From positions 1,614,001 through 1,674,000 of the forward strand of contig NC_088321.1 of NCBI RefSeq assembly GCF_910592395.1: DNA of 60,000 nt, written 5' to 3'. A program made the translations under genes and the position numbers. This DNA is from Lineus longissimus (taxonomy: Eukaryota > Nemertea > Pilidiophora > Heteronemertea > Lineidae). A model generated the notes under the pieces. That model saw nothing but the letters and a program-made list of their open reading frames with translations. It was not told the DNA's origin and searched no databases. Below are positions 55,201-60,000 of this stretch, one piece after another; the first letter of the stretch is position 1, and each line of letters opens with the position of its first letter.

Positions 55201-57837
55201 TTAGTCCCAAGACTGATTCAGGGAGTCGGAGCTGATCCAGGAGCCAGAAAAAGAGGGGAATTTTTGATTAAAACTTCCGATGTGTTACACGGTTCTTCTC
55301 CTTCATCTTCTTCAGTGTTCGCTCTGCCCTTGGAGGTGATTTTCTCCACAGAGTATTCCTCCTCCAAGGCGGGATGAGCGTTTATGGTGCCACTATGGTT
55401 AGGCGCCAATTGGGTTATTGGCCTAGTGACTCCGACTTCGGCCAGAGGTTGAGTCCACGCAAGCTACTCATGTTCCTCACTTGGTGGGGTCTTTAACCTG
55501 CCCTGGCATAGACACCAGATACAAGGAACCTCGGTTTAACATCTCATTCAAAGGACTGAAAGGCCAGGAATTTCAGTTCCTTGAAAGCCACGCCGGTTCA
55601 TCCAGAAATACAATCCAGGGTTCTCCCCGGGATCGAACCCGGGCCCTATTGCGTGGTGGCCAGCAGTGTTAACCACTAGGCTATGATGCTCCCCTAAAAT
55701 TTCGTGGTCAAATTCAAAGATTTTCATGGGTGTAAAAAATGAATAAATTCTGACAACGCATAATATTTATTCCAGGAAAAACACTGTATCCTCGACGTCA
55801 CGCCGAACGCGGTCGACCGGTTGAACTACGCCGGATACTATCCAGTCGTTATATACCTCCGCACCGACAGTAAAAACACCGTGAAGGAATTACGAGCGAA
55901 GCATTCGAAAAATTCGACGAAAAGCCCGCGAAAACTTTTCGACCAATCAGTGAAATTGGAGAAATGCTATTCGCACTTGTTCACTGGTGAGTAAGGGTCG
56001 TGAAAAATTTTGAAAGTCGAAATTTATTTACCGATGTAAAATTGTTCATGCGATAAATGTATGTTCCTTGAGGAGGAGGGGTATACGACACACATTGACT
56101 GTTGCATAAAAGCTCTGCAAGATTATGTTGACAGTTCTGCTGAAAGGAGGAATATTGACCTTGACCTTCGTTATACTCTTGACCTTGACCTTTCAGCCAC
56201 TGTTCCGTTGACCTCTGGTGACTCCTGGTACGGGAAGGTCAAGGACACGATCGCTAGTAGTCAGAACAACGCCATCTGGATGTCCGAGGCGAAGGTACGT
56301 GATTTGGAGCGTGCCACGCCGGCATGCAGATTACACTCTAAGGGTCATGGGTTCAAACCCCAGTCTGGTTGATTGTCGCGAAAAATAAGTCATCTCTGTT
56401 AGAGGGAGTCACTCGGTCTTCATTGCATCGCTCAAAGCAGCTTGCTTGCTTGGAATGTAAATATCATAGTCGGCTATCGCATTTCACACCCTCGTTACTC
56501 CTGATAACCAATTAAATTCTTCCTCACAGCCTGAAGACAGCCACACAGAGGACTTCCTCTTCCCGATGTCGAATCGCTTCAGTTACGTCTCATCTCCAGA
56601 GAGTGACCTTGAACTCTCGCATCGGATGGGCCAGCTCGATCCCGAGACACCGCCGCTGAATCGCCGGCTGATACGGTCGTCGTCCGACCCTAGCGTCGCC
56701 ACAATGGACAATATACCGGGGATTCCGCCGTACAAGCAGCCTCCCACTTATCAGAGGGAGAGCTTCAGACATGTAAGCTGTTCCATCATCCATGCGGCCT
56801 CCTGCTGTCAGTTGTTATAACTTCTAAGGACAGAGATCAATACTTGACTTGCCAAACTCAGGTCGACGCCGAACTGCAGCGCCACTCGCGGACAAAGATA
56901 GAACAACTCGACATTTTTTTCACCGGTTTTCTTGCTGCGCATGCGTACCAGCGTCATCTTTTGTTGATTTCCGCTGGTACGCATGCGCAGCGAGAAAACC
57001 GGTGAAAAAAATGTCGAGTTGTTCTATCTTTGTCCGCGAGTGGCGCTGCAGTTCGGCGTCGAGCTGAGTCTGGCAAGTCAAATATTGAAGCTCTGATGGT
57101 GAAAAAGGCCAAGCCAATTACAGAATGGTTTTAGGGCTGCACCCTGAAATACTTGTCATGTGAAGCAAGCGATTTTCTATATTATTACAGTAGAACCTCT
57201 CTATTAGGGACACCCTCGGGACTGACAAGTGCTGTCCTTATTAGAGAGGTGTCCTGATCAGAGAGGTAAAATTGAGTTGAAATGACCACTTTGGGACCAA
57301 AACTAGTGTCCTGATAGAGAGGTTGTCCTTAATAGAGAAGTGTCCTGACTAAATTGGTTGAATTGAGTGGAAACGACCACTTCGGAACCAAAACTAGTGT
57401 CCTTAATAGAGAGGTTGTCCTTAATAGAGAGGTGTCCGCTAAGGGAGGTTCCAGTGTAGTTTCCAATAGAAATTTTGTGTGTTATTGGAAAATTGATGCA
57501 AGAATGCGGTCCAGGATATCGATATTTTTCCATATGTAAACGTTTCCATTCCAGGAACTTCACACCGCCCTTCAAAACAAGAACTATATGGAATTTCCGG
57601 AAAAACAAAGCCCTAGGGAAGGTTCCTATGGCAACGGACCAGTCGAGCGACAACCCGCCACCGAACGTTTTTCGCCGACAATGGGATCGAACCCTCGCGA
57701 CGAACGGTATTACCCATCGTACTATGCAGGCTCGAGTCTCCCACGCGATGCGCGGGTGTCGGGACGGGCAAATATCGACCCATACGCCACAATTACCCCT
57801 AGTGAGAGATTGAGGAACTACCAACAGAATGATGACG
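36393..57837 (+). CDS. TJP1: ZO/tight-junction protein gene (5' and 3' incomplete; 18 exons, about 885 aa)
   Basis: MAGUK scaffold that links claudin-type and other junction membrane proteins to actin at epithelial junctions. Eighteen GT-AG exons join in phase with no stop. Order: PDZ1 (binding loop [13 protein letters not shown]), PDZ2 (YGLVLG), a Pro-rich linker, PDZ3 ([10 protein letters not shown]), SH3 (FYIRTHFNYD, ending GVIPN), a basic hinge, and a guanylate-kinase-like domain ([27 protein letters not shown]). The kinase-type P-loop glycines are missing, as in all ZO proteins. The Ser/Pro/Tyr-rich tail starts at about 56530. The ZU5 end and the N-terminal start exon were not found. Introns are 0.3-4.6 kb and full of MITEs. 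Family assignment is firm; the one-to-one vertebrate ZO-1/2/3 relation is not decidable. Confidence 0.93.
36599..36900 (+). mobile_element. Two tandem tRNA-derived SINE copies
   Basis: Each starts GGAGCCACA with an A-box-like CCTAGTGGTTAACAC and the B-box-like GGTTCGATCCC or GGTTCAATCCC. Starts are at 36599 and 36759. A reverse copy is at about 55535-55697. Confidence 0.75.
37651..37686 (+). CDS. Putative microgene exon 1, copy 2
   Basis: Identical 12 codons and donor to 31836-31871. Confidence 0.4.
38287..38433 (+). CDS. Putative microgene exon 2, copy 2
   Basis: Same acceptor, length and stop as 32475-32621, with AATAAA at 38478-38483. Two residue changes (His to Tyr, Leu to Pro); the frame and the 600 bp intron are preserved. 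Confidence 0.4.
   Translation, partial: DRNDLQLHLNIFGDYISKMTKREDRAMTLHIPSTSVFTSAIIRRARQF
38613..39812. mobile_element. PIF/Harbinger element nested in Helentron-like copy 2
   Basis: TTA at 38610-38612 and 39813-39815. Ends AGCAGGGTGTACACTAG and its near inverse. About 156 bp including the transposase remnant is deleted relative to copy 1. The MADF remnant is kept. Confidence 0.75.
40867..40969 (+). CDS. TJP1: ZO/TJP exon b (PDZ1 C-terminal half)
   Basis: Acceptor TGTTTCAG, donor CTA|GTAAGT. Encodes [20 protein letters not shown] onward. Ends in phase 0. Confidence 0.9.
41349..41436 (+). CDS. TJP1: ZO/TJP exon c (PDZ1-PDZ2 linker)
   Basis: Acceptor GTTTCCAG, donor GACG|GTAGGT. Encodes [20 protein letters not shown] and the start of PDZ2. 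Confidence 0.85.
41613..41730. mobile_element. pogo/Tigger-like MITE, 5'-truncated
   Basis: Begins GTAATAGAGAGGTGTCC and ends GAGGTTCCACTG. The left terminal part is missing. Confidence 0.65.
41830..41933 (+). CDS. TJP1: ZO/TJP exon d (PDZ2)
   Basis: Acceptor TTACTTCAG, donor AAG|GTACGT. Encodes [20 protein letters not shown] to DTILK. Confidence 0.9.
41934..42653 (+). other. TJP1: ZO/TJP intron with 15-17 bp tandem repeats at its 3' end
   Basis: From about 42417 to 42648 the intron is an array of TCATAATGACCTTGACCC-type units running into the acceptor TCTTACAG. It replaces the usual branch-point region. Confidence 0.75.
42654..42804 (+). CDS. TJP1: ZO/TJP exon e (end of PDZ2)
   Basis: Encodes [20 protein letters not shown] onward. 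Donor GATG|GTAAGA. Confidence 0.9.
42884..43470. repeat. Five tandem hairpin-forming repeats of about 124 bp
   Basis: AGTTCCTACCTTGCCCTGA-type starts at 42884, 43003, 43127, 43251 and 43372. The middle units each contain GATGGCGATGGCGTAGTTC and its complement about 30 bp apart, giving stems of about 40 bp. Confidence 0.8.
43575..43784 (+). CDS. TJP1: ZO/TJP exon f (Pro-rich linker)
   Basis: Acceptor CTTTCAG, donor CCAG|GTAAGT. Encodes the linker between PDZ2 and PDZ3, ending [12 protein letters not shown]. Confidence 0.85.
43897..44074. mobile_element. pogo/Tigger-like MITE, full length
   Basis: Flanked by TA. Ends CTGTAGAACCTCTC and GGAGGTTCCACTG. About 178 bp with no coding capacity. Confidence 0.8.
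44189..44309 (+). CDS. TJP1: ZO/TJP exon g (linker)
   Basis: Acceptor TTTTTTTCAG, donor AACAT|GTAAGT (phase 2). Encodes [20 protein letters not shown] and more Pro-rich linker. Confidence 0.85.
44600..44732 (-). mobile_element. Diverged tRNA-derived SINE fragment
   Basis: Shares AAGTGGGGATAAGTTCCTTG, GACTCATACACT and GGGAGTCGAACC with the reverse SINE at 36243-36345. The head is degraded. Confidence 0.45.
44733..44804 (+). CDS. TJP1: Candidate cassette exon of ZO/TJP
   Basis: 72 nt between an acceptor with a pyrimidine tract (TGACTGTAACAG) and a good donor (TTTAG|GTAAGG). It enters and leaves in phase 2, so inclusion adds 24 residues with no frame change. The encoded peptide ([12 protein letters not shown]-like, ending PIRIF) has no family match. 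It abuts a SINE fragment, so it may be exonised or not used. Confidence 0.4.
   Translation, partial: GLEYSNIHALPHTPLPRTPHPYI
45106..45540. repeat. 20 bp tandem repeat in two adjacent arrays
   Basis: CACTAAACTTGGTGAATTTT and CACTAAACTTAGTGAATTCAT units. Each array is preceded by the same GATTTTAACCAGAA...GATAGGCATCCCTG segment, so array plus leader was duplicated. Confidence 0.85.
46343..46499 (+). CDS. TJP1: ZO/TJP exon h (PDZ3)
   Basis: Acceptor CTTTTGCAG, donor ACAG|GTAGGC. Encodes [20 protein letters not shown] through EEGDLLLQ-type end of PDZ3 (here QEGDLLLQ). Confidence 0.9.
46943..47312 (+). mobile_element. AATAGCATTCC-type MITE, copy 1 (370 bp)
   Basis: Inverted ends AATAGCATTCCGCGA and TCGCGGAATGCTAT. 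Two more copies are at 50786-51156 and 51301-51671. No coding. Confidence 0.75.
47545..47910. mobile_element. Older pogo/Tigger-like MITE split by a younger one
   Basis: The left part (GAACCTCCCTTAGTCGAC...CTCCAAAAT) and the right part (GTTGTTTCTATTCAAATTGG...GTACAACTG) form one element in reverse orientation. The inner copy at 47625-47802 is inserted at its internal TA. Confidence 0.75.
47625..47802. mobile_element. pogo/Tigger-like MITE, full length, nested
   Basis: CAGTTGAACCTCTC to GAGGTTCCACTG, with TA on both sides. Uninterrupted family members read CCCAAATAGTTGTTTCC at this point, which is the empty site. Confidence 0.8.
47921..48075 (+). CDS. TJP1: ZO/TJP exon i (PDZ3 end to SH3 start)
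   Basis: Acceptor AACTTTTCAG lies 10 bp after a MITE end. Encodes [20 protein letters not shown] to DSFYIR. Confidence 0.9.
48385..48555 (+). CDS. TJP1: ZO/TJP exon j (SH3)
   Basis: Encodes [20 protein letters not shown], then GSWQAVRIG and GVIPNFN. Donor AACAG|GTAGG. Confidence 0.9.
48605..48800. mobile_element. pogo/Tigger-like MITE, full length
   Basis: TA-flanked; CAGTAGAACCTCTC to GAGGTTCTACTG. One extra GAGAGGTGTCCTTAATA unit near the right end. Confidence 0.8.
48801..48955 (+). pseudogene. Truncated duplicate of ZO/TJP exon k start with acceptor, followed by MITE fragment
   Basis: The segment ATCATCGCTCTTGCCGTTTC plus AG and 26 exon bases (GGCCGAACAAGTTGCACTGG) repeats the true acceptor region at 48960-49010. 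It then breaks into a MITE tail (48870-48952) ending CTACTGTA. Use of this acceptor would read into the MITE. Confidence 0.7.
48982..49136 (+). CDS. TJP1: ZO/TJP exon k (SH3-GUK hinge)
   Basis: Encodes [20 protein letters not shown], then the Arg-rich [18 protein letters not shown] and DHWEDVIF. Donor TTCT|GTAAGT. Confidence 0.88.
49239..49415. mobile_element. pogo/Tigger-like MITE, full length
   Basis: TA-flanked; CAGTAGAACCTCTC to GGAGGTTCCACTG. Confidence 0.8.
49420..50380. other. ZO/TJP intron segment, no gene seen
   Basis: Contains one segment (about 49940-50010, CGCGAAGCAGGATGGATG) shared with 35165-35235. Otherwise unrecognised. Confidence 0.4.
50383..50560. mobile_element. pogo/Tigger-like MITE, full length
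   Basis: TA-flanked; CAGTAGAACCTCTC to GGAGGTTCCACTT. Closest by eye to 43897-44074. Confidence 0.8.
50786..51156 (+). mobile_element. AATAGCATTCC-type MITE, copy 2 (371 bp)
   Basis: Inverted ends AATAGCATTCCGCGA and TTCGCGGAATGCTATT; CTG lies on both sides. It is head-to-head with copy 3. Confidence 0.8.
51301..51671 (-). mobile_element. AATAGCATTCC-type MITE, copy 3 (371 bp, inverted)
   Basis: Reverse complement of copy 2, separated from it by 144 bp. The pair can form a long hairpin. Confidence 0.8.
51672..52159. other. ZO/TJP intron segment, no gene seen
   Basis: Has ATGCAAGTATCAATTCG...CCCTCCTCAAGGGTA near 51705 and an inverted counterpart near 52025-52070. This suggests another old inverted-repeat element of about 370 bp with no coding. 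Confidence 0.35.
52160..52555 (+). mobile_element. GGCCAT-type MITE in ZO/TJP intron
   Basis: Fifth copy, opposite in orientation to those in the TRIM units and almost identical to them. Ends GGCCATAGGAATGATTAATC and its inverse. The 84-codon frame is at 52208-52462. Confidence 0.8.
52556..53520. other. ZO/TJP intron segment, no gene seen
   Basis: AT-rich. Short frames only and no splice-bounded conserved peptide. Confidence 0.4.
53523..53698. mobile_element. pogo/Tigger-like MITE, full length
   Basis: AGTAGGACCTCTC to GGAGGTTCCACTG, located 36 bp before exon l. Confidence 0.75.
53735..53785 (+). CDS. TJP1: ZO/TJP exon l (start of GUK region)
   Basis: 51 nt; acceptor ATTTTTGCAG, donor CAAC|GTAAG. 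Encodes [16 protein letters not shown], the conserved entry to the ZO guanylate-kinase-like domain. Confidence 0.88.
53845..54143. mobile_element. TGGGTGATATGAATAAAGAC-type MITE with expanded interior
   Basis: Inverted ends TGGGTGATATGAATAAAGAC and GTCTTTATTCATATATCACC. The interior has about eight TTACTTACTGAAGTAAAAGC units. The compact copy at 58643-58763 has only one. Confidence 0.75.
54545..54640 (+). CDS. TJP1: ZO/TJP exon m (GUK)
   Basis: Acceptor CTATTTCAG, donor CCAC|GTAAGT. Encodes [15 protein letters not shown]-like sequence (here [20 protein letters not shown]) to EHPESFESP. Confidence 0.9.
54641..55072. other. ZO/TJP intron with degenerate AACCATGG repeats
   Basis: Many scattered GTAACCATGG and CATGGTAAC motifs between 54665 and 54920. 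No gene. Confidence 0.5.
55073..55158 (+). CDS. TJP1: ZO/TJP exon n (GUK)
   Basis: Encodes [20 protein letters not shown] to IKQIVDK. Donor AAG|GTAAAT. Confidence 0.9.
55410..55697. mobile_element. tRNA-derived SINEs, two overlapping or adjacent in opposite orientation
   Basis: Forward tRNA-like TGGCCTAGTGACT...AGGTTGAGTCC near 55425-55480 is followed by GGGGTCTTTAACCTGCCCTG. The reverse copy at 55535-55697 has GGGATCGAACCCGGGCCC and GTTAACCACTAGGCTA, matching 36599-36900. Confidence 0.65.
55776..55986 (+). CDS. TJP1: ZO/TJP exon o (GUK core)
   Basis: Encodes [20 protein letters not shown] to CYSHLFT. Donor [24 protein letters not shown] is a ZO-family hallmark. Confidence 0.92.
56197..56294 (+). 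CDS. TJP1: ZO/TJP exon p (end of GUK)
   Basis: Encodes [20 protein letters not shown] to IWMSEAK. Donor AAG|GTACGT. Confidence 0.9.
56300..56380 (+). mobile_element. Possible tRNA-derived SINE fragment
   Basis: B-box-like GGGTTCAAACCCC at 56349. The A-box is weak. Confidence 0.3.
56530..56772 (+). CDS. TJP1: ZO/TJP exon q (post-GUK acidic/Ser-rich region)
   Basis: Acceptor CCTCACAG, donor CAT|GTAAGC. Encodes [20 protein letters not shown] to RESFRH, rich in Ser/Pro with possible phosphorylation sites. Confidence 0.85.
56831..57095. repeat. Near-perfect 265 bp palindrome in ZO/TJP intron
   Basis: Arms of about 122 bp (56831-56952 and 56973-57095) flank a 20 bp loop. Arms include GGCGCTGCAGTTCGGCGTC and TGCGCATGCGTACCAGC. 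They are GC- and CpG-rich against an AT-rich background. Confidence 0.9.
57188..57456. mobile_element. pogo/Tigger-like MITE with internal duplication
   Basis: TA-flanked; CAGTAGAACCTCTC to GGAGGTTCCAGTG. The middle block GACCACTTTGGGACC/GACCACTTCGGAACC occurs twice. Confidence 0.75.
57555..57837 (+). CDS. TJP1: ZO/TJP exon r (C-terminal tail)
   Basis: Acceptor CATTCCAG, donor GACG|GTGAGT (phase 1). Encodes [20 protein letters not shown] to LRNYQQNDD, a Pro/Tyr/Arg-rich disordered tail. The gene should continue to the right. Confidence 0.82.
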
Positions 57838-58084
57838 GTGAGTACATTCAAATTCAAGCTCAAATTTCTAATCTTAGTGAAGGTAGTTTTTCATCCTACT
57901 GTAAAAATCTGTTTAAGTTTTGGCGAATTTCGCAAAATTTTCGTCAGACTTTGTTTTTGCCATTCGGGAAAATTTCAGAAAAAAGTAAACTTTTCATGAT
58001 TTCTATTTTGGCAGAGCAAGTACTAAATTTCTTACTGTTTCTTTTCATAAAAAGCATTATTTTGCAATTTTTATCTTTTGAATA

Positions 58085-58470
58085 TACAGTAGAACCTCCC
58101 TTCGCGGACACTCCCTATTAAGGACAACCTCGCTATTAGTTTTGGTCCCAAATAGGTCGTTTGCATTCAATTTGACCTCTCTAATCAGGACACTTCTCTA
58201 TTAAGGACAGTATTTGCCAGTAGTTTCGGTCCCAATTAGGTCGTTTACATTCAATTTAACCTCTCTAATCAGGACACTTCTCTATTAAGGACAGTATTTG
58301 CCAGTAGTTTCGGTCCCAATTAGGTCGTTTACATTCAATTTGACCTCTCTAATCAGGACACTTCTCTATTAAGGACAGTATTTGCCAGTAGTTTCGGTCC
58401 CAATTAGGTCGTTTACATTCAATTTGACCTCTCTAATCAGGACACTTCTCCATTAGGGACAGTATTTGCC
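58085..58470. repeat. 84 bp tandem array built from MITE sequence
   Basis: TCAATTTGACCTCTCTAATC recurs at 58167, 58251, 58335 and 58419, spacing 84 bp. It is preceded by a MITE left end (ACAGTAGAACCTCCC). Confidence 0.85.
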
Positions 58471-58642
58471 AGTCTTGTGTCGTGACGTGACATGTCATGT
58501 CGTATTCCTAAATTCAGAGTCCCGCGAAGGTTTCCTTGCCAAATAGCTCTTCCACGGCATGCCAAAATATGTTAGTATTTCACTGATGTGTACATTCAGA
58601 TCTCGAGCTACCAGGCCTACTAGGGACTGATTTCAAGGACAA

Positions 58643-58763
58643 TGGGTGATATGAATAAAGACTAGCAAATGCTTTTATCTAAAACTCCATGTACATTTAC
58701 ACTAGACCTTCCTGTACAAAATTGAAGTAAAAGCATTTGCTGGTCTTTATTCATATCACCCCA
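58643..58763. mobile_element. TGGGTGATATGAATAAAGAC-type MITE, compact copy (121 bp)
   Basis: Inverted ends of about 34 bp. Compare 53845-54143. Confidence 0.75.
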
Positions 58764-58769
58764 TATCTC

Positions 58770-59460
58770 TGCTTGGGTGGTGTGACAAAGCGAAATATTA
58801 TAAAGCATGAAGCATGAAGTTTTTCACTTATTGCAGTCTATCGGACGGAACCTTTAATGTGAAACTTCAACAATCGTGTTCCCAAGTATCACCGGATCCG
58901 AATGCATAAGATTAATCAGAACTTCATCGCGTCTTTCGCAGCAAGGGGGCGCTGTTTTCCTGGACGCACAGTCAAGGGACTCCAGGAAAACGAGATGGCT
59001 CGTAACCTGGATTTGGCATGTAAGGCCTGGAGTTCAGGGTTCCGATTCTCCGAGTGATGACTGACATTTGTGATTTATAGCCCCGGCAATGCATGTGCGT
59101 TGCGAGGCTGCCAAAAAGAATTCGATATTCTAATTAATATCGCCGATAAATTACGTAGAGTAGCAATGGAAGGAACATGTAGCTCCTTATTCAAAACATT
59201 TTTTTTCATCGAATTGGTTTTGATTTGAAAGTGGTTTTTTTTGTCGGCATCTTAAACGCAAAAATCTGACATGGAATTCAGGTTGCTTTGTTTATATTTT
59301 GTTCATGATAATATAAATAAATTTCTCATTTTGTTCCGTTGGGAAAATTGTTTTTGGTTTATTTTATAAATTTTGTTCAAGAAGCTGCATCTGTTAGCGG
59401 TAGTTACAAGGGAAGAATTTTTCTGCTTGTGACCTACATACAGGTGGCGACATTTGGTAC
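58770..59460. other. Segment with no confident gene
   Basis: A possible acceptor (CTTATTGCAG, about 58837) would give ten codons and a TGA after exon r. A tRNA-like B-box (GGGTTCCGATTCT) lies near 59037. Neither is convincing. Confidence 0.3.
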
Positions 59461-59462
59461 TG

Positions 59463-59881
59463 ATCAAAAACTATTCCTGAACCTCTCTATTAAAGGGATA
59501 CCTCATCTGTATTATCTGTTGGTCTAGGAAAATAGAAAGACAGTTTATTACGCATGCTAATTAGCTGAAACCTGGTGTCAATATCATGTTACATCTGTCT
59601 TAACAGATAACGGCAACAGCAACGCCGACATTTGTATTTAGTAGCTGTATTTACGCGATTTGAAATTTTCAAATTCAATTACAAATTTCAAATCTTTAAC
59701 AAAAAGCGTTGGCCTTGGACTGACAAGTGCTGCCCCTTATAGAGAGGTATCCTGATTAGAGAGGTCAAATGAAATGGAAACCACCAATTTGGATTCATAA
59801 CTAGTGTCCTTAATAGAGAGGTTGTCCTTAATAGAGAGGTTGTCCTTAATAGAGAGGTGTGCACTAAGAGAATTTCCACTG
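59463..59881. mobile_element. pogo/Tigger-like MITE containing the dispersed repeat
   Basis: The left end-like GAACCTCTCTATTAAAGGG is followed by the dispersed repeat (59525-59702). Then comes the usual right half from GACTGACAAGTGCTG to TTTCCACTGTA. It is either a longer family member or a nested insertion. Confidence 0.55.
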
Positions 59882-60000
59882 TATATTTGTGTATAGTATT
59901 TGACACTGTCGAGATCCCCCCCCCACCCCATATATACATGTATAGGTTATATTTGTGTAATGATCCATTATTGTACATAATCGATGTTTTCCTAATTTGC

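Noticed and set aside
58837-58870. Terminal ZO/TJP exon after exon r
   Set aside because: The acceptor is plausible, but the exon would give only about ten codons and a stop, without the expected long tail or ZU5 domain.

Overview
The window is nuclear DNA of an invertebrate animal. Coding regions are split by GT-AG introns, a tight-junction (ZO/TJP) gene is present, and there are tRNA-derived SINEs and many short terminal-inverted-repeat elements. I cannot fix the phylum. The V-SINE-like tail motif would fit an invertebrate deuterostome (amphioxus, hemichordate or echinoderm), but a lophotrochozoan is not excluded. There are no bacterial operons, CRISPR arrays or rRNA genes.

Left half (1-30015): a tandem array of 8.4-10.4 kb units. 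Three units (about 1-8872, 8873-19222 and 19223-27623) each carry one minus-strand gene for a 704-718 residue TRIM-like protein (RING, two B-boxes, coiled coil, propeller-like C-terminus). A fourth unit is cut off at about 30015. By comparing units I can model each gene: a TATA box and 5' UTR exon 1 in the neighbouring unit to the right, a small exon 2, a 145 bp intron, and one coding exon. The left edge holds exons 1 and 2 of a further copy whose coding exon is outside the window. The third gene has exon 2, but its unit breaks off before the TATA box and exon 1. The spacers differ by minisatellite copy number, internal duplication and precise transposon insertions: a Helitron in unit B, and a 1.44 kb element with direct terminal repeats in unit D.

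Middle (30016-36392 and 37140-40421): repeat-rich DNA. Two 3.3-3.5 kb copies of a Helentron-like element (GTCT microsatellite near the 5' end, hairpin 3' end) each contain a degenerate PIF/Harbinger element and the same apparent two-exon microgene of 60 codons with a poly(A) signal.

Right half (36393-57837): a plus-strand ZO/TJP gene. Eighteen exons join in phase and encode about 885 residues: PDZ1, PDZ2, PDZ3, SH3, guanylate-kinase-like domain and the start of the C-terminal tail. The 5' end and the 3' end were not found. Its introns are loaded with pogo/Tigger-like MITEs of the TACAGT...ACTGTA type, one inserted inside another. They also hold a head-to-head MITE pair, a near-perfect 265 bp palindrome, tandem hairpins, and a duplicated splice acceptor with a truncated exon copy.

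The window combines two functional themes, a probable innate-immune or ubiquitin-ligase TRIM cluster and an epithelial junction scaffold, with very active non-autonomous transposons. No link between the two gene sets is visible beyond proximity.
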